Shown here: piece by piece, positions 33,809 to 43,553 of the stretch | How positions within the stretch are numbered: position 1 is the stretch's first letter | Layout: each line of letters begins with the position of its first letter | Assembly (NCBI RefSeq): GCF_042660705.1 | Contig: NZ_JBHSUQ010000001.1 | DNA from: Undibacterium_A arcticum | GTDB taxonomy: Bacteria > Pseudomonadota > Gammaproteobacteria > Burkholderiales > Burkholderiaceae_D | Direction: 5' to 3' (one strand) | DNA length: 64,000 nucleotides | Translations under genes and position numbers: made by a program | Notes under the pieces: model-generated | Databases searched by the model: none | What the model was told of the DNA's origin: nothing | What the model saw: only the letters and a program-made list of their open reading frames with translations

Positions 33809-34987
33809 ATGCGTCCTCTTGACGGTATTACCGTAGTCACCCTTGAACATGCGATTGCCGCGCCGTTCTGCACGCGACAACTGGCCGATCTCGGCGCACG
33901 CGTAATCAAGGTCGAACGACCTGGAGTCGGTGATTTTGCCCGCTCCTATGACGAACGCGTGCGGGGGCTGGCATCGCACTTCGTCTGGACAAATCGTTCA
34001 AAAGAGAGCCTGACACTCGATGTCAAGCATCAGGAAGCGAACACTATTTTAACGAAGCTGTTGGAGAGCGCCGACGTGCTGGTGCAAAACCTGGCACCCG
34101 GCGCGGCCGCTCGCCTTGGCTTGTCGTACGAATCATTACGGGAAAAATTTCCCGGATTGATCGTATGCGATATTTCCGGATACGGCGCGGATGGTCCTTA
34201 TCGGGACAAGAAAGCCTATGACTTGCTGATTCAGAGCGAATCGGGCTTTCTTTCTATCACCGGCTCCTCTGACGAGCCTGCCAAGGCCGGGTGCTCGATT
34301 GCCGACATTGCAGCCGGGATGTATGCCTATACAAATATCCTTGCCGCGCTGATCCAACGGGGTAAGACCGGCCAGGGGTGCAACATCGATGTATCGATGC
34401 TGGAAAGCATGGTCGAATGGATGAGCTATCCACTGTACTACGCGATGGATGGCGCCGTGCCGCCACCGCGTGCCGGGGCTTCTCATGCAACGATTTATCC
34501 CTATGGCCCATTCACTGCGGGAGACGGCAAGACGGTGATGCTGGGACTGCAAAATGAACGGGAATGGGAAGTCTTTTGCGGCAAGGTGCTGCAGCAGCCG
34601 GAGCTTACAACCGACCCGCGCTTTTCTTCTAATTCGCGTCGGACGGCGGCCCGTCTGGAGCTGCGCGCAATCATCGTCGAAGCGTTTGCAGGGCTGACGG
34701 CAGAGCAGGTGGTCGAGAGGCTTGACGCCGCACAGATCGCCAACGCGCGCATGAATGATATGCACGATCTATGGGAGCACGCGCAATTAAAATCGCGCCA
34801 ACGGTGGATGGAAGTCGATACGCCTGCAGGGAAAATTCCGGCGCTGCTGCCACCTGGCGTTCCGAATACCTACACTCCGCGTATGGATGCCGTCCCCGCG
34901 CTGGGTCAGCATACCGATGCGATTCTGGCGGAACTCGGATATGCCAATGACACCGTGGCCCGCCTGCGTTTACAGAATGCCGTCTAG
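33809..34987 (+). CDS. ict: Itaconate CoA-transferase (family III)
   Basis: 392 residues. Family III (CaiB/BaiF) CoA-transferase: MRPLDGITVVTLEHAIAAPF start, NRSKESLTLDVKH at about residue 66, and the catalytic Asp in KKAYDLLIQSESGFLSITGS at about residue 139. The C-terminal region has PALGQHTDAILAELGY. It moves CoA from succinyl-CoA (or a related donor) to itaconate to start its breakdown. Located 11 bases after the acyl-CoA dehydrogenase and 25 before the PrpD-like gene. The substrate call rests on the neighbours Ich and Ccl; mesaconate is an alternative. Frame intact. Confidence 0.8.
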   Translation: MRPLDGITVVTLEHAIAAPFCTRQLADLGARVIKVERPGVGDFARSYDERVRGLASHFVWTNRSKESLTLDVKHQEANTILTKLLESADVLVQNLAPGAAARLGLSYESLREKFPGLIVCDISGYGADGPYRDKKAYDLLIQSESGFLSITGSSDEPAKAGCSIADIAAGMYAYTNILAALIQRGKTGQGCNIDVSMLESMVEWMSYPLYYAMDGAVPPPRAGASHATIYPYGPFTAGDGKTVMLGLQNEREWEVFCGKVLQQPELTTDPRFSSNSRRTAARLELRAIIVEAFAGLTAEQVVERLDAAQIANARMNDMHDLWEHAQLKSRQRWMEVDTPAGKIPALLPPGVPNTYTPRMDAVPALGQHTDAILAELGYANDTVARLRLQNAV

Positions 34988-35012
34988 TCAATAAATAAAG
35001 GAAATAATCTCC

Positions 35013-36374
35013 ATGATTGATCATCCGAGTCAAACCCTGGCCAGTTTTGCAGCAAACCTGCGCTTCGACGATATTCCGGAACCGGTCATCCGGCGCGCCG
35101 AAGACTTGTTTCTCGACTGGTTCGGCTCCACCCTTGCCGGCAAGGGTGGCAGGCCGGTGGAAACGATCGACTGGTTTGCCCAGCAGATGGGGCCGGCTAC
35201 CGGCGCATCTGAGGTGCTGATTTCGCGTCGCCAGACCACGCCTCTGTTTGCCGCCATGGTCAACGCGGCTTCATCGCATTTTGCAGAACAAGACGATGTG
35301 CACAATGGTTCCGTATTTCATCCCGGCGCTGTCGTCTTTCCAGCGGTGCTCGCCGTGGCCCAGTCCCTTGGCAGCTCCGGGCGCGATTTGCTCACGGCGG
35401 CAGTGGCGGGATATGAAGTAGGCATACGCGTGGGCGAGTTTCTTGGCCGCTCGCATTACAAAATATTTCATACCACCGGTACTGCCGGCACGGTCGCGTC
35501 GGCTGCAGCGGTCGGCCGCCTATTGGAATTGACCCCGGAGCAGCTGCTGAATGCATTCGGTTCCGCCGGAACACAGGCTGCGGGGCTGTGGGAGTTTTTG
35601 CGCGACGCCGCCGATTCGAAGCAACTGCACACCGCCAAGGCAGCAGCTGACGGTCTGATGTCGGCGTATCTTGCGGGGCAGGGGTTCACAGGTGCCAGAC
35701 GCATCCTCGAAGGGGCGCAGGGCATGGCCGCCGGCATGTCCAGCGATGCCGATCCGGCCAAGCTCACCGATCGTTTGGGAGAGCGCTGGGCCCTGGCGGA
35801 AACCTCGTTCAAATACCATGCTTCCTGCCGTCATACCCATCCGGCGGCGGACGCCTTGCTGCAAGTGATCAGCGTGCACGACTTGGTCCCTGAGCAGATT
35901 GCCCGCGTGACTGCATACGTGCATCAGGGAGCCATCGATGTGCTTGGTCCGGTGCTCAAGCCACAGACTGTGCATCAGGCGAAGTTCTCGATGGGTACGG
36001 TGCTGGGGTTAATTGCGCAGTTCCACTGTGCTGGAATGAAAGAATTCGACGCTTACTACAACGATGCCCGTATCGCTGCATTTCGGGACAAAGTCCAGAT
36101 GGCGCTCGACACCGAAGTGGATCGGGCGTATCCGGCGCGCTGGATTGGCAAGGTGACGGTGGAAACCGTTGATGGTCGCATGTTGCACGGTCGCGTCGAG
36201 GAGCCCAAAGGGGATCCGGGCAATACCTTGACGCGCGCCGAACTGGAACAGAAGGCGTTGCGGCTGGCGCACTTCAGTGGCGCGGCCACCGCCGCAGAAA
36301 TGCATGCGGTATTTGAGCAAATATGGCAGGTCGCGAAATTAACAAGATTGAGCGATTCTTGGCGTAGTTTTTGA
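35013..36374 (+). CDS. MmgE/PrpD family protein
   Basis: 453 residues, full length for the 2-methylcitrate dehydratase-like family. SLASFAANLRFDDIPEPVIR is the typical N-terminus; EQDDVHNGSVFHPGAVVFPA (about 90-109) and FKYHASCRHTHPAADALLQV (about 268-287) are the conserved active-site blocks. A PrpD-like gene is also part of the P. aeruginosa itaconate locus (PA0881). Its role there is not established; hydration or isomerisation of a C5 dicarboxylate is plausible. Frame intact, 25 bases after ict and 9 before ccl. Confidence 0.8.
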   Translation: MIDHPSQTLASFAANLRFDDIPEPVIRRAEDLFLDWFGSTLAGKGGRPVETIDWFAQQMGPATGASEVLISRRQTTPLFAAMVNAASSHFAEQDDVHNGSVFHPGAVVFPAVLAVAQSLGSSGRDLLTAAVAGYEVGIRVGEFLGRSHYKIFHTTGTAGTVASAAAVGRLLELTPEQLLNAFGSAGTQAAGLWEFLRDAADSKQLHTAKAAADGLMSAYLAGQGFTGARRILEGAQGMAAGMSSDADPAKLTDRLGERWALAETSFKYHASCRHTHPAADALLQVISVHDLVPEQIARVTAYVHQGAIDVLGPVLKPQTVHQAKFSMGTVLGLIAQFHCAGMKEFDAYYNDARIAAFRDKVQMALDTEVDRAYPARWIGKVTVETVDGRMLHGRVEEPKGDPGNTLTRAELEQKALRLAHFSGAATAAEMHAVFEQIWQVAKLTRLSDSWRSF

Positions 36375-36383
36375 AAGACTATT

Positions 36384-37262
36384 GTGCAACCTTTAACTCC
36401 TCGTTCCTATCTGTTCGTTCCCGGCAACCGTCCTGAGCGTTTTGGCAAGGCCTGCGCAGCCGGTGCCGGTGCGGTAATCGTTGATTTGGAAGATGCTGTT
36501 CCGCCTGCAGAAAAGGCGGCAGCAAGAGCCTCGGTTGCGGCGTGGCTTGCAATCGACAAGCCGGCGCTGATTCGTATCAACAGCGCAGACACTGAATGGT
36601 TCCACGACGACTTGGCGCTGTGTCGGCTGCCGGGCGTCGCCGGCATCGTCCTGCCTAAGGCCGAGCGGGTGGACGACATCGCGTCGGTCGAGCGCGCCGG
36701 TGCAGCTTTTATTTTGCCGCTGATTGAAAGTGCGCAAGGTTTCTGGAATGTGAAGGCACTGTCGCAAGCGCCCCGGGTGCAACGATTGGTGTTCGGCTCG
36801 ATTGACTTCCAACTCGATCTCGGCATTAACGGCGACAATGAAGAATTGCTGTATTTCCGTTCGCAACTGGTTCTGGTTTCCCGCATTGCCGGGATTCAGG
36901 CGCCGGTGGATGGAGTCAGCACGGCGATCGATGACCACGAACAACTTCGCAGCGACACGCTGCGCGCCCGCCGCCTAGGCTTCGGCGCAAAACTCTGCAT
37001 CCATCCCAAGCAGGTCGGTCAGGTGAACGAGGGTTTCAGCCCCAACAAAAGCGATGTTGCCTGGGCCAGGCGCGTGTTGGAGGCCGCTTCGACAGCACAA
37101 GGTGCCGCAGTCGCCGTCGACGGCAAGATGGTCGACCGACCGGTGATACACAAGGCGCAGGAAATCCTGGACGAATCGGAACGCTGGAATTCTTTGTACA
37201 AGGCGTCATGCCGGATACACAAAAATAATTTCCTCCGTCCCAAGAAGATATTCAATCCATAA
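36384..37262 (+). CDS. ccl: (S)-citramalyl-CoA lyase, HpcH/HpaI-CitE family
   Basis: 292 residues from GTG 36384. TPRSYLFVPGNRPERFGKAC start, VIVDLEDAVPPAEKAAAR (metal-site Glu/Asp region, about 33-50), RINSADTEWFHDDL, IVLPKAERVDDI, and the metal ligands in LPLIESAQGFWN and LVFGSIDFQLDLGI. It cleaves citramalyl-CoA to acetyl-CoA and pyruvate, the last step of itaconate breakdown. Begins 9 bases after the PrpD-like gene. Beta-methylmalyl-CoA lyase activity would be the alternative. Frame intact. Confidence 0.82.
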   Translation: MQPLTPRSYLFVPGNRPERFGKACAAGAGAVIVDLEDAVPPAEKAAARASVAAWLAIDKPALIRINSADTEWFHDDLALCRLPGVAGIVLPKAERVDDIASVERAGAAFILPLIESAQGFWNVKALSQAPRVQRLVFGSIDFQLDLGINGDNEELLYFRSQLVLVSRIAGIQAPVDGVSTAIDDHEQLRSDTLRARRLGFGAKLCIHPKQVGQVNEGFSPNKSDVAWARRVLEAASTAQGAAVAVDGKMVDRPVIHKAQEILDESERWNSLYKASCRIHKNNFLRPKKIFNP

Positions 37263-37320
37263 AAAGCTTCGACGGGGGAAATTCAAAAAACCTATTACTT
37301 TCACTTATCTGGAGACATGA

Positions 37321-38324
37321 ATGAAACTGAAAACCCTGCTACTCGCACTTTCTTGCACTGCCATTGTGTGCACCAATGTGTTCGCCCAAGCCCCTATCGT
37401 GATTAAATTCAGTCACGTCGTTGCCCAAGACACCCCAAAGGGACAGGGTGCTCAGCGGTTTAAGGAATTGGCTGAAAAAGCCACCAATGGTCGTGTCAAG
37501 GTGGAGGTTTACCCAAACAGTCAGCTCTACAAGGACAAGGAAGAATTGGAAGCGCTGCAAATGGGCGCGGTACAGATGCTCGCACCCTCGCTGTCGAAGT
37601 TCGGGCCGCTCGGCATCAGGGAATTCGAGGTGTTTGACCTGCCGTACATCTTCCCGAGCAATGCAGTGCTCACGCGTGTGACCGAGGGGCCGATCGGCAA
37701 GGAGCTGTTCAAGAAATTGGAACCGAAAGGCATCACTGGCCTGGCATATTGGGATAACGGCTTTAAGGTGATGTCGGCCAACAAGCCACTCAAGACCACT
37801 GCTGATTTCAAAGGGCTGAAGATGCGGATTCAGTCGTCTAAAGTGTTGGACGCGCAGATGCGCACACTGGGTGCAAATCCGCAAGTGCTTCCATTTCCGA
37901 GGTTTACCAGGCTCTACAATCCGGCGTGGTCGATGGAGGGGAGAATACACCGTCCAATATCTACACACAGAAAATGTACGAAGTACAAAAATATCTGACA
38001 ACTTCCGGCCATGGCTATATCGGCTATGCGGTCGTGGTTAACAAGAAATTTTGGGATGGTTTGCCTGCCGATATTCGGACCGCGCTTGAAGCAGCGATGA
38101 GGGACGCGACCAAGTACGCCAATGCCGTTGCGCAACAAGATAACGAGAAGGCGCTGGAAGCTATCCGCAAATCCGGAAAAACCACGATCTACAAACTAAG
38201 TGACGCAGAAAAAGCGGACTGGCGCAAAGCGCTGCTGCCGGTGCAGAAACAGATGGAAGGGCGTATCGGAAAGGATTTGATCGCAGCAGTTAACAAGGAA
38301 GCGGCAATGCAGGGGTACAAATAA
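37321..38324 (+). pseudogene. dctP: TRAP transporter substrate-binding protein DctP, one-base frameshift
   Basis: Signal peptide MKLKTLLLALSCTAIVCTNV ending near VFAQA, then IVIKFSHVVAQDTPKGQGAQ and FKELAEKATNGRVKVEVYPN, the TRAP SBP start. RMRIQSSKVLDAQ-type Arg for carboxylate binding is at about residue 168 (GLKMRIQSS). The frame shifts at the T3 run 37894-37896; with one extra base the sense continues as SEVYQALQSGVVDGGENTPS, the family's invariant segment, and ends at 38324 (334 codons). It would bind a dicarboxylate, presumably itaconate, in the periplasm for DctQM. Corresponds to PA0884 in the P. aeruginosa locus. Confidence 0.82.
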
Positions 38325-38453
38325 ATAATCAGGTCACCTAATTAGATATGCGGCCTTGCAGGCCAAAGCGCCTGCCTGGTCGGATGCATATCCGAGATTA
38401 TTTCAGAAGCTGTGATTGGCGCTTCTTACCCCCTCGATTTATATGGAGATTCC

Positions 38454-39025
38454 ATGAAATACCTCGATCATTTGGAAGAGTGGCTGATTGCATCGTTGAT
38501 GGCAATGGCAACCTTTCTTATTTCCTTGCCGTGGTGCATCGCTATGCATCGGGACTGCCGATTCCCTGGGTCCAGGATGAGCTTATCAAAATCAACTCCA
38601 GCTGGGCGCAAGAGCTATGCATCTACATGTTTGTGTGGATGGCGAAATTCGGTGCCGCCTATGGGGTGCGTGTCGGTATCCACGTCGGTGTAGATGTCTT
38701 GATCAATAAATTGAGCACGCCGTGGCGCAATAAATTCATTATTTTCGGTCTTTTGGCCGGTGCCATTTTTACCGGCGTCATCGGTACGTTGGGGGCAAGA
38801 TTTGTATGGGGAATAGCCCACACAGATGCGGTTTCCGCCGACCTCGAAATTCCCATGTGGATTGTGTATCTGGCAGTGCCACTCGGTTCGTACCTGATGT
38901 CGTTCCGTTTCTTGCAAGTGACATGGCAATTCGTCAAAAACGGCGAACTTCCGAAGCATGATCACGCGCATGTTGATGGTGTCGAAGACGCTGCCGATTT
39001 AGAACACATAGGGGCCAAGGCATGA
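38454..39025 (+). pseudogene. dctQ: TRAP transporter small permease DctQ, one-base frameshift
   Basis: Start ATG 38454 with GGAG 6 bases upstream: MKYLDHLEEWLIASLMAMAT, first membrane helix. The frame is lost at 38521-38525 (TTTCC); adding one base joins it to LAVVHRYASGLPIPWVQDEL, followed by the DctQ motif WAQELCIYMFVWMAKFGAAY and three further helices. The restored length is 190 codons, normal for DctQ. Forms the membrane complex with DctM. Its stop overlaps the dctM start by four bases. Confidence 0.78.
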
Positions 39026-40298
39026 ATGCCCTGATTATCTTCGTACTGTTGTTTGCATTAATGTTGACCGGCATGCCGATCTCGATTTCGCTCGGCTTGA
39101 CCGTATTGACCTTCTTGTTCACGATGACCCATGTGCCGATCGAATCGGTGGCATTGAAATTATTCACTGGCATCGAGAACTTCGAGATCATGGCGATTCC
39201 GTTCTTCCTTCTGGCGGGCACCTTTTTGACGCATGGCGGTGTCGCAAAGCGAATGATCAAATTTGCGACGACGATGGTTGGCCACTGGCATGGCGGTATC
39301 GGCCTGGCCGGCGTCATTGGCTGCGCGTTGTTCGCATCGGTATGCGGCTCAAGCGTGGCAACAGTGGCTGCGATCGGTTCTGTCGTATTGCCGGAAATGG
39401 TCAAGCAGGGGTTTCCGAGGAAGTTTGGTGCCGGCGTGATTGCAACCTCCGGAGCACTCGGCATTTTGATGCTGCCATCGGTTATCAAGGTGATTTATGC
39501 GGTCTCAACCAACACTTCAATTGGGGCGCTATTTATCGCTGGCCTGATCCCGGGCATTATCCTCACCGCGATGCTTTGCCTGACGACGTGGAATATCGCG
39601 CGGAAGAATAATTACCCACGTTTGCCCAAGGCCAGCTGGCGCGAACGTTGGGATGCATTTCGCGATTGTGCGTGGGGACTATTTCTGGTGGTGATCGTCA
39701 TCGGCGGTATTTCAGCGGCATATTTACCGCAACGGAAGCTGCTGCCATGAGTGCGGTGTACGCCTTCCTGGTATCCATTTTTGTCTATAAAGACATGACC
39801 ATGAAGGGCGTGCCCAAGGTATTGCTCGATTCGGCCGCAATGTCAGCCATGCTGCTCTATATCATCACGAATGCAACTCTGTTCTCTTTCCTCATGACGT
39901 CCGAGAATGTTCCTCAGGCGCTGACGGAGATTATTCTGCATATGGGATTGGGTACCGTAGGCTTCCTGCTTGTCGTCAACGTACTGTTATTAGTAGCCGG
40001 CAATGTGATGGAGCCGTCTTCGATCATTTTGATCATGGCGCCGATTCTCATCCCGGTTGCCGCTAAGCTTGGTATCAATCCGATACATTTCGGCATCATG
40101 ATGATCGTCAACATGGAGGTCGGCATGTGTCATCCACCGGTTGGCTTAAATCTGTATGTCGCCTCAAGCATTACCAAAATGGGGATTACGGAATTGACGA
40201 AGGCGGTCATGCCGTGGCTGCTGACGATGCTGGTCTTCCTTGTTGTGATCACATACTTGCCGCAAATCACCTTATGGCTTCCAAATCTTTTTTTATAA
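39022..40298 (+). pseudogene. dctM: TRAP transporter large permease DctM, one-base frameshift
   Basis: ATG 39022 overlaps the dctQ stop. It begins MNALIIFVLLFALMLTGMPI and has FFLLAGTFLTHGGVAKRMIK, HGGIGLAGVIGCALFASVCG and LGILMLPSVIKVIYAVSTNT, the usual TRAP large-subunit blocks. The frame breaks at the T3 run 39710-39712; one extra base continues it as FSGIFTATEAAAMSAVYAFL, the most conserved motif of the family, and then GTVGFLLVVNVLLLVAGNVM to 40298 (425 codons). Sodium-driven uptake of the dicarboxylate bound by DctP. Stop codon of the first frame at 39748-39750 would remove the second half of the transporter. Confidence 0.82.
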
Positions 40299-40351
40299 AT
40301 AAGTCGTGCTATTTGGATACTGGATCAATACGCGATCCAGTCCGTTGAGTG

Positions 40352-40462
40352 ATGGACTATGTCGATGTTAAGGGCGGCAAACTTGGGGCCGGCGAAGTGT
40401 ATTCGCACCATGCCGCCTGTGCACCCGTGGTAGAAAAATGTCGGGCAATCACTCCACTGTGA
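40352..40462 (+). pseudogene. Degenerate fragment resembling the start of a quinone oxidoreductase
   Basis: 36 codons reading MDYVDVKGGKLGAGEVYSHH, then AACAPVVEKC and a stop. The spacing of VMxYVDV, GxGE and HHAA matches VMEYVDV, GPGE and RHAA at residues 17-37 of the qor product at 22193. Both ends are missing. It fills most of the gap between dctM and the FUSC gene. A chance match is possible. Confidence 0.3.
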
Positions 40463-40500
40463 TCAACCAGATTTATTGAAATTTATTTCACCATCATCCA

Positions 40501-41006
40501 ATGGCATTTCACTTCGTTAGTCCAAGAAAAAACGCGCTGGTGTACATTGTTAAGATCATCACTGGATCGGTGATGCTCTGGTTTGGACTGCACGCCCTCG
40601 GCGTTGCCGATCCATACTGGGCCATGATCTCGTTGATTATCGTTACCGAACCCGATGTCAAAATAGCCAAGGCGAATTTCAACGCACGTTTGATTAATAC
40701 TATTAGCGGCAGCATGGCAGCTGGCTTGGCACTTATCGTCTTCGGCACCGGCCTTTTTCAATCCTAACGGCTCTGACTGTAGCGATGCTAGTCGCCATGC
40801 TATTGGAAAGCTATCCATCAAACTGGCGACTAGGTCCTGCCACCGTGGTTATTGTGATGTCTGCCGCGGCTTCCGGTAGCGAGCTGAGGCAGGAACTGCA
40901 TTTCGGCTTATTGCGGGTCGGTGAGGTACTCGCGGGAAGTGCGGTAGCGTTATTGCAATCGCTAGCCTACTCATACATGCTCAAACGGTTTGCACCGTCC
41001 TCCTAA
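40501..41006 (+). pseudogene. Small FUSC-family membrane protein, one-base frameshift
   Basis: First frame: NALVYIVKIITGSVMLWFGL, HALGVADPYWAMISLIIVTE, the signature PYWA of FUSC (fusaric-acid-resistance-like) proteins, up to GTGLF and a stop at 40767. The next frame gives LTALTVAMLVAMLLESYPSN, RLGPATVVIVMSAAASG and GEVLAGSAVALL to 41006. One base added in 40754-40761 (T5 or the following AA) joins them into 168 codons with about five helices, the size of the short FUSC type. Members are aromatic or other weak-acid exporters. Between the itaconate uptake genes and etfBA; its cargo is unknown. Confidence 0.6.
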
Positions 41007-41220
41007 TACCTTCGTATGAAATATGGTGATGAGACATGGAAATTTTTCGAGCAATACACCAGCAAGTTGCTTGAATAATTGCAAAAGAGAAAACGCACTC
41101 GTTATGTTGGGGGCGGTGTCTCTGGATGGAAGGATTTGATTCCAAATCCGAATGACAAGGGCGTTTTGGGTAACGAGGCCATTGTATTAAGAATCACTAT
41201 TGAGAAAGAGACTGAAACAG

Positions 41221-41966
41221 ATGAAAATTTTAGTTCCAGTCAAACGTGTAGTCGACTACAACGTCAAGGTGCGGGTCAAGTCGGACGGCAGCGATGTAGA
41301 TATTGCTAACGTCAAAATGTCGATGAATCCGTTTGATGAGATTGCGGTGGAAGAAGCCACGCGCCTGAAAGAAGGCGGCAAGGTCACCGAGGTGGTGGCG
41401 ATTTCCTGCGGCGCCAGTGCCAGGAAACGCTGCGCACCGCGATGGCGATCGGTGCCGATCGCGCCATCCTGGTCGAGTCCGACGCCGATTTGCAACCGCT
41501 GGCGGTAGCCAAGCTGTTGCAGGCGATTGCGGAGAAAGAGCAACCGCAACTGATCATCCTGGGCAAGCAGGCGATCGACGACGATTGCAACCAGACCGGC
41601 CAGATGCTGGCCGCATTGCTGGGCTGGCCGCAAGCGACCTTCGCCTCCAAGGTCGTGCTGGAAGAGGGCAAAGTCACCGTCACGCGCGAAGTCGACGGCG
41701 GCCTGGAAACCCTGGCGCTGACGCTGCCGGCGATCATCACCACCGACTTGCGCCTGAACGAGCCGCGTTACGTGACGCTGCCGAACATCATGAAAGCCAA
41801 GAAGAAAACCCTGGATGTGTTCAAGCCGGCCGATCTGGGCGTCGATGTCACGCCGCGCCTGAAGGCCCTGAAAGTGGTCGAGCCTGCAAAACGCAGCGCC
41901 GGGATCAAGGTGCCGGACGTCGCCACGCTGGTGGCCAAGCTGCGTGGCGAAGCCAAAGTCATTTGA
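41221..41966 (+). pseudogene. etfB: Electron transfer flavoprotein subunit beta, one-base frameshift
   Basis: MKILVPVKRVVDYNVKVRVK and MSMNPFDEIAVEEATRLKEG are the classic EtfB start. The frame is lost after ISCGA at C41414-41415; one added C gives QCQETLRTAMAIGADRAILV, again invariant in the family, then IIALGKQAIDDD-type ILGKQAIDDDCNQTGQMLAA and TDLRLNEPRYVTLPNIMKAK to 41966. Restored length 248 codons, as expected. With EtfA it carries electrons from acyl-CoA dehydrogenases to the quinone pool. Break in such a conserved gene, with etfA intact behind it, is the strongest single hint of a sequencing error. Confidence 0.85.
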
Positions 41967-42054
41967 TCCGCGACCACTCTTACCACCAAACAGATACAGC
42001 GGTCCGCCGCACGCACTTGCAGGCGACCGCAACACCTCATCATCAGGAGATACC

Positions 42055-42984
42055 ATGACCGCTCTCGTCATAGCTGAACACGATAATGCCAGCCTCAAGG
42101 GCAGCACCCTCAACACCATCACCGCTGCGACACAATGCGGCGGCGAAGTCCACGTACTGGTTGCCGGCAAAGACTGCGGCGCGGCTGCGCAGGCTGCTGC
42201 GCAAGCCGCCGGCGTCACCAAGGTCCTGGTCGCCGACGCTGCGTATTTTGCCGACGGCCTGGCTGAAAACGTCGCCGAACAAGTATTGGCGCTGGACGCC
42301 AGCTACAGCCACATCCTGGCGCCGGCTACCGCCTACGGCAAGAACATCCTGCCACGCGTCGCCGCCCGGCTCGATGTCGGCCAGATTTCCGAAATCGTCA
42401 AAGTCGACAGCCCGGACACCTTCGAGCGTCCGATCTATGCCGGTAACGCCATTGCCACCGTGCAGTCGGTCGATGCGATCAAGGTCATCACCGTCCGGAC
42501 CACCGGCTTCAATGCGGCGGCCGGCGGCGGTACGGCGGTGGTCGAGAACATCAGCGCGGCAGCCGATTTCGCCAAGTCGGCGTTTGTCTCGCGCGAACTG
42601 GCCAAGTCGGATCGGCCTGAACTGACGGCGGCCAAAGTCATCGTTTCCAGCGGGCGCGGCCTGGGTTCGGCGGAAAATTTCAAGATATTGGAGTCCTTGG
42701 CCGACAAGCTCGGCGCTGCGATGGGCGCGTCCCGTGCGGCGGTCGATGCCGGTTTTGTGCCGAACGACTGGCAAGTCGGCCAGACCGGCAAGATCGTCGC
42801 GCCGCGGCTGTATATCGCGGTCGGCATTTCCGGCGCGATCCAGCATTTGGCCGGCATGAAGGATTCGAAAACCATCGTCGCCATCAACAAGGATGAAGAA
42901 GCGCCGATCTTCTCGGTCGCGGATTACGGCATCGTCGGCGATTTGTTCGAGATCGTGCCACAACTGGTGGCTGAGCTCGGATAA
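42055..42984 (+). CDS. etfA: Electron transfer flavoprotein subunit alpha
   Basis: 309 residues from ATG 42055 with GGAG upstream. N-terminal domain TALVIAEHDNASLKGSTLNT; C-terminal FAD domain with VIVSSGRGLGSAENFKILES (about 199-218), GASRAAVDAGFVPNDWQVGQTGK-type loop (GASRAAVDAGFVPNDWQVGQ), YIAVGISGAIQHLAGMKDSK (about 260-279) and IVAINKDEEAPIFSVADYGI. Full length and intact. Partner of EtfB encoded 88 bases upstream. Confidence 0.93.
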   Translation: MTALVIAEHDNASLKGSTLNTITAATQCGGEVHVLVAGKDCGAAAQAAAQAAGVTKVLVADAAYFADGLAENVAEQVLALDASYSHILAPATAYGKNILPRVAARLDVGQISEIVKVDSPDTFERPIYAGNAIATVQSVDAIKVITVRTTGFNAAAGGGTAVVENISAAADFAKSAFVSRELAKSDRPELTAAKVIVSSGRGLGSAENFKILESLADKLGAAMGASRAAVDAGFVPNDWQVGQTGKIVAPRLYIAVGISGAIQHLAGMKDSKTIVAINKDEEAPIFSVADYGIVGDLFEIVPQLVAELG

Positions 42985-43092
42985 AACACTCAGGCTTGCA
43001 ACGAACCCGTCCCACAAGGATTTCGTCGCATATCCCCCGTTATCAGTCTAAACCTCCGGATTTATCGGCTTTCGGCACAACAAAGACTTGAA

Positions 43093-43236
43093 ATGGACCT
43101 GTCCTTCAGCTACGAGCAAGCCGAAAGCATTGCTCGGGAAAATTCACTTGGCGAGGAAGCGTTTGAATGGCACCAAGTGAGCCGCGACGTGAACGGTTAC
43201 AAGATACACGATGCGCACCTGGTCGAGCCTATTTGA
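43093..43236 (+). CDS. Hypothetical small protein, 47 residues
   Basis: ATG 43093 opens MDLSFSYEQAESIARENSLG, then EEAFEWHQVSRDVNGYKIHD and AHLVEPI, ending at TGA 43236. Composition is normal for a soluble protein, with acidic and aromatic residues, but no good ribosome site is present and no family is recognised. It may be real or a remnant. Confidence 0.3.
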   Translation: MDLSFSYEQAESIARENSLGEEAFEWHQVSRDVNGYKIHDAHLVEPI

Positions 43237-43268
43237 ACGGGGGGCAGATCCGCAAACTGCGGCCGATT

Positions 43269-43553
43269 TTAACTATAGTAAACATGATTTGATCGGACAG
43301 AGGATGTCGAATCAGTTCTACGCTCAAGATCTATTTTCGAACAACTGCGACCGGCGGAAATCGGCCACGAGCTGCCGGTCATCTGCATGCGAGCGAGCGG
43401 GTGCTTGTGCGTGACCGCATGCAGTTCGGCCAGGACCGGATGTTCACGCAGGGACACATCCAACAGGTATTGATACAGAGTATCGTCTAAGTCCAGCGTG
43501 CGGTCGGATATGGCGTTATTCCAATCGATGGGGAAGGTAGGAAAGATTATCAC
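43269..43553 (-). pseudogene. N-terminal remnant of an O-methyltransferase-like gene
   Basis: The first 57 codons on the minus strand include DLDDTLYQYLLDVSLREHPV and LAELHAVTHKHPLARMQM, the recognisable N-terminal cap of bacterial caffeoyl-CoA-type O-methyltransferases (family 3). After that the sense is lost and no SAM-binding domain follows on any frame, so about 160 residues are missing. A truncated gene end with no expected activity. Confidence 0.42.
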
